DNA of 64,000 nt, taken from Halopseudomonas yangmingensis (GTDB lineage: Bacteria; Pseudomonadota; Gammaproteobacteria; Pseudomonadales; Pseudomonadaceae). The stretch spans positions 124,001 through 188,000 of the forward strand of contig NZ_FOUI01000004.1 of the NCBI RefSeq assembly GCF_900114825.1, written 5' to 3'. The notes below the pieces were generated by a model. That model saw only the letters and a program-made list of their open reading frames with translations. It was not told the origin of the DNA and did no database searches. The position numbers were made by a program, and so were the translations under genes. This document shows positions 60,921 through 64,000 of this stretch, one piece after another; positions within the stretch are counted from its first letter, which is position 1, and each line of letters begins with the position of its first letter.

Positions 60921-61718
60921 TCAGTCCAGAGCCTCCACCATCAGACGTATGCTGGTGTTTTGCTGGTTGCGCGTGCTGATCCGCCGACCAATATCGGATT
61001 CGCGGTCGCGTCCGCTGTCGTCGAGATTGCCGATGGTAACCCATTGCCCCAGCGGGACGCTGACTCGGGTGTTGCTGCGTTGCATGTCAATGGTGCCGGG
61101 GCGGCCTTGGTTGACACTGTCCTGTCGGGTTTCTATGTCGATACTGGCGGTGCTGCCGTGCAGTCGAACCGTAGCATAGAAGCCTTGCAGGGCATCACGG
61201 TATTCGGTGTTGATCTGAGGGCGACCATATTGGTCGGTGCTGATGCTGGTCAGTGGCACGCTCTGGCCGCTATGGATAAGTACCGGGCGGCCTTCGCTGG
61301 CGAGGATCTGGCGCGTACCTGTTCCGCTGCCCAGGGTCTGGCGGCGGATAATGCGTGCTTCATTGGTGTTTTGGCGAGGCTGGCCGATGATTACTTGCGG
61401 ATTGCTGTCGGTACTGCCGTCAATTCGATAGCCGCTGCTACTTTGCATCTGGTTGCTGTCGTTGATCACACTGATGCGTAGACGCCTTGCGGGACGGTCA
61501 AGCTGCCTGATCAGTGCCAGTATCTCAGCGTGACGCTGCTCAGGGGCATTCAGCAGCAGCAGATTGCCGTGGCCGGAAATGCGTTCGTTGTCCTGTAGTA
61601 GTGGCTGGATGGCCGGCAGCAGGTCTTCTGCACTGTTGTAGCTGAGTTCGATGCTGCTCAGACTCGCCTGAACAGTGACTGTCCAGAATAGTGTCAACAA
61701 CAATGCCAAGGCTTTCAT
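60921..61718 (-). CDS. Secretin-like periplasmic protein
   Basis: 265 residues with a signal peptide (MKALALLLTLFWTVTVQA). A NolW-like domain (about 20-75: ELSYNSAEDLLPAIQPLLQDNERISGHGNLLLLNAPEQRHAEILALIRQLD) precedes a beta-rich part ending in LGQWVTIGNLDDSGRD, which resembles the GQxVxIGGL motif of secretins. The long pore-forming part of type II/III secretins is missing. It overlaps the GNAT gene by 4 bp and follows it, so the two are coupled. Role unknown. Confidence 0.75.
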   Translation of the reverse strand: MKALALLLTLFWTVTVQASLSSIELSYNSAEDLLPAIQPLLQDNERISGHGNLLLLNAPEQRHAEILALIRQLDRPARRLRISVINDSNQMQSSSGYRIDGSTDSNPQVIIGQPRQNTNEARIIRRQTLGSGTGTRQILASEGRPVLIHSGQSVPLTSISTDQYGRPQINTEYRDALQGFYATVRLHGSTASIDIETRQDSVNQGRPGTIDMQRSNTRVSVPLGQWVTIGNLDDSGRDRESDIGRRISTRNQQNTSIRLMVEALD

Positions 61719-62731
61719 AGCATAAACCGGCGCAGGGCAGGATCGGTCAGGCTGCTGTCCCATAGCTCATTGAAACTGGCCGACCAGCGTTTGACCTGAT
61801 CAGGGCTGTGATAGCGGACAAAGCCTTCGCGTGGCTGTGGGCGAGGCAGTAGCAGGATACCTTCGCTGTCGACCAGCAAATAGATCTGTGGCTCGCGGGG
61901 AAGATCAGGGTGCTGGCGGCGGATCTCGCAGGTGCTGGGGAATCGGTGCATCAGATACAGCAGGCTGTGCCCGCGCAGAAACTCGTCGCGCACTTCGTGC
62001 AGCAGGAAGCGTACCTTGCAGCGCGGCTGGCGGGCGATCAGTTGCTCACAACAGTCGATAAAACTGCGCTGCTGGAATAGCCAGCCGGCCTGGTCAGGGG
62101 CATACACCAGCAGGCTGCGCTGGGCCTGCAGGGCCAGATTGCAGGCATGTTCGAGGGCGTTGTCCTCGTTTATTTCCAGTGCTTCGCGGTAGTCGCCGAG
62201 TTTGAAGGGCAGTTCGCTGGTGTGTCGTGGGCGTTCCGGAATGTCCGGGTTGTGGATGCTGAACTGGCCAGGTGAGGTGAACTCTATCGGAGGCAGTTCG
62301 CCAGGTTCAGGCGTGTCCTGCCAGACCATGTGGCGGTGAGCAATGCCCGCTTCCATGTATTCATCGCCTTCGGCAGCGAAGCCAAGGCGGGTGTAAAAAG
62401 GGATTGCCTGGGTTTGCGCCGACAATTCCAGCGACTGCATACCGCTCTGACGGGCGTGCTCTATCACGGCGCGCATCAGTTGCAGTCCGTAGCCATTGCC
62501 ACGCCATTGGGGCAGTATGGCCACCCTGCCGATATGCCCATCCGCAAGCAGTCTGGCAGTGCCGACAGACTGACCGTCGACGGTCATCAGAAAATGGGTG
62601 GCAGTGGCGTCTTGATCATCCCACTCTAATTCTGCAGGTACCTGCTGTTCCTCGACAAATACCCGGGTACGGATATCGCGCAGCGCCGGGCAATCACGCC
62701 AGTCGACCAGTTCAATCTGCACATCCTTCAT
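61715..62731 (-). CDS. GNAT acetyltransferase fused to a C-terminal DUF7931-like domain
   Basis: 338 residues. The GNAT domain (1-145) has the acetyl-CoA loop VAILPQWRGNGYGLQLMRAVIEHA and the YTRLGFAAEG end. The second half (about 175-338) carries LEHACNLALQAQRSLLVYAPDQAG, HPDLPREPQIYLLVDSEGILLLPRPQ, which I associate with the DUF7931 phospholipase-D-like domain found behind GNATs in Pseudomonas. Substrates unknown. It overlaps roxA by 20 bp upstream and the secretin-like gene by 4 bp downstream. Confidence 0.82.
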   Translation of the reverse strand: MKDVQIELVDWRDCPALRDIRTRVFVEEQQVPAELEWDDQDATATHFLMTVDGQSVGTARLLADGHIGRVAILPQWRGNGYGLQLMRAVIEHARQSGMQSLELSAQTQAIPFYTRLGFAAEGDEYMEAGIAHRHMVWQDTPEPGELPPIEFTSPGQFSIHNPDIPERPRHTSELPFKLGDYREALEINEDNALEHACNLALQAQRSLLVYAPDQAGWLFQQRSFIDCCEQLIARQPRCKVRFLLHEVRDEFLRGHSLLYLMHRFPSTCEIRRQHPDLPREPQIYLLVDSEGILLLPRPQPREGFVRYHSPDQVKRWSASFNELWDSSLTDPALRRFML

Positions 62732-63890
62732 CGTCTTCGCTCTCCATCAGCAGGTCACCCTTGCCCAGCAGCTGGACAAGCAGCGTCATGGCTTGCGGGT
62801 CAGCCTGCCAGGGCAGCAGTCTGTCGGCGTCCAGCCAGTCCTCATTGCAGACTAGTTGAACCAGCGGCAACAGTGAAGTGGGGAGTATGCAATGTTCGCC
62901 GGTGGCAAAGAGTTTCAGGTCGTCGCGGCCCTGATGCCAGGCCAGTCGTGCTGACGGATGGCGCAGCAGAGCACCACCTGATTGCAGGTATTGCAGCAGG
63001 TCTTGCGGGTCGATTTCAGCGGGATTCAACAGTTCCGGGTAACGCGCTTCGGTCATGTGCCGGCCAAACCAGGCGGCCAGCGCTTCGCGGTCTTCCAGCA
63101 AGGGGCGCAGTATCGCTTGCAGGCGGTCGATACTGGCTTCGTCGATCCGTGATGGGTCGTCGCAAGGCGTTGCATCGGCGTCGCTGTAGCGCTGACTGTC
63201 GCCCAGTTGCTGACTGGCGTAATCGGTGTAATGCAGCAGGATTTCGGCGTGGCTGGGTGCGCGAAAGCCGACCGAGAAGGTCATGCAGTGGTCTTCGGCT
63301 ATTCCCCAGTGGGCAATACCCGGCGGTATGTAGAGCATGTCGCCGGGTTCCAGCACCCATTCATCAGTTTGCTCGAAATCCTGCAGGATGCGCAGGTCCG
63401 GGTGCTCCAACAGCGGGCTGTGGTCGTCACAGCGTTGCCCCAGTTTCCAGCGCCGGTGGCCTTCGGCCTGCAGCAGGAAGACATCGTAATTGTCGTAGTG
63501 CGGGCCAACACTACCGCCGGGCACCGCATAGCTGATCATCAGGTCGTCCTTGCGCCAGTGCGGCAGGAAGCTGAATTCGCGCATCAGCTCGGATAGCTCC
63601 GGCACTATCTGGTCGACCGCCTGAATCAACAGGGTCCAGTCGCGCTCAGGCAGGTCCTGAAAGGCGTCCTCGGCCATCGGGCCGCGACGCAGCTCCCAGG
63701 GGTGGCTGCCGTGCTCGAGGATCAGGCGTGACTCGATATCTTCCTCGAGGCTGAGTCCGGCCAGCTCGTTGGGCGTGATCGGACTCTGGTAGCCAGGGAT
63801 TGCCTGACGGATCAGCAGCGGTTTCTTCTGCCAGTAGTCACGCAGAAACTGTTCCGGACTCATGCCGCCGAGCAAGCTGCTGATGGTCAT
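62712..63890 (-). CDS. roxA: Ribosomal protein L16 arginine hydroxylase (RoxA/YcfD)
   Basis: 392 residues of the JmjC-like 2-oxoglutarate oxygenases. The iron triad is HYD in VGPHYDNYDVFLLQ and the distal His in PPGIAHWGIAED; the RRWKLGQR segment and FSVGFRAPSHAEIL support the YcfD type, which hydroxylates an arginine of L16. ATG at 63890. Only 7 bp separate it from purB, so it is likely the second gene of that operon, as in many gammaproteobacteria. Confidence 0.9.
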   Translation of the reverse strand: MTISSLLGGMSPEQFLRDYWQKKPLLIRQAIPGYQSPITPNELAGLSLEEDIESRLILEHGSHPWELRRGPMAEDAFQDLPERDWTLLIQAVDQIVPELSELMREFSFLPHWRKDDLMISYAVPGGSVGPHYDNYDVFLLQAEGHRRWKLGQRCDDHSPLLEHPDLRILQDFEQTDEWVLEPGDMLYIPPGIAHWGIAEDHCMTFSVGFRAPSHAEILLHYTDYASQQLGDSQRYSDADATPCDDPSRIDEASIDRLQAILRPLLEDREALAAWFGRHMTEARYPELLNPAEIDPQDLLQYLQSGGALLRHPSARLAWHQGRDDLKLFATGEHCILPTSLLPLVQLVCNEDWLDADRLLPWQADPQAMTLLVQLLGKGDLLMESEDDEGCAD

Positions 63891-63897
63891 GGTCGGT

Positions 63898-64000
<103 letters not shown>

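Overview
The window is a dense, moderately GC-rich gammaproteobacterial chromosome segment, most likely from the Pseudomonadaceae, and the gene content points to the marine Halopseudomonas / P. pertucinogena side. The signs are: (i) a maf / yceD-rpmF-plsX-fabD-fabG-acpP-fabF-pabC-mltG-tmk-holB-pilZ-tatD cluster with no fabH between plsX and fabD, as in pseudomonads; (ii) the Pseudomonas-specific cfrX-cmpX-sigX-oprF cluster next to ppsR/ppsA/rraA; (iii) a long-form 531-residue isocitrate lyase; (iv) an iscR-sufBCDS-A-T-E operon where classical pseudomonads use an isc operon. The genus is inferred from gene order only.

Layout. 1-13.3 kb: the end of rluC, a HAD phosphatase, sppA, maf on the opposite strand, then the envelope, fatty-acid and replication housekeeping cluster, joined by many 4-8 bp overlaps. 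13.4-19.1 kb: mogA, a DUF4105 membrane protein, a YkvA-like protein, a PAS-PAS-GGDEF diguanylate cyclase and a two-subunit sodium:solute symporter. 19.2-20.3 kb: a repeat-rich island of dRS3/REPIN-like palindromes on both sides of a small GIY-YIG nuclease gene. 20.3-29.5 kb: lpxH and ppiB (minus), glnS-cysS-SDR, a PF10118 protein and the proton-translocating transhydrogenase pntAA-pntAB-pntB. 29.5-36.5 kb: an accessory region with a parDE module, an IS3-family element inserted in a lipoprotein gene, a second toxin-antitoxin pair, several small genes, a solute-binding-protein gene broken by one amber codon, and a membrane-tethered XRE protein. 36.6-45.1 kb: aldehyde dehydrogenase and the IscR-controlled SUF operon. 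45.2-51.5 kb: a second diguanylate cyclase, a DUF411 protein, a BenE transporter, and a TonB-dependent receptor divergent from a LysR regulator. 51.5-58.2 kb: ppsR/ppsA, rraA and cfrX-cmpX-sigX-oprF. 58.2-64 kb, all minus strand: thioesterase, aceA, a secretin-like periplasmic protein, a GNAT fusion protein, the ribosomal oxygenase roxA and the 3' end of purB.

How the parts work together. The first block couples lipid precursor supply (plsX, fab, acpP) with ribosome proteins (yceD, rpmF), peptidoglycan termination (mltG) and DNA replication (tmk, holB). The SUF block is a complete cysteine-to-cluster pathway with its own [2Fe-2S] sensor. PpsA (gluconeogenesis), its regulator PpsR and isocitrate lyase (glyoxylate shunt) fit growth on acetate or other C2 compounds, and the symporter may bring in such substrates. 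SigX, CmpX and OprF form an envelope-stress and porin unit.

The observations most worth following are the paired inverted repeats with an identical 17-bp spacer around the lone GIY-YIG nuclease; the exactly reconstructable IS3 insertion with a GAG target duplication; the near-consensus promoter only about 10 bp upstream of the yceD start, which predicts an almost leaderless mRNA; and the IscR-type site overlapping the iscR-suf promoter.
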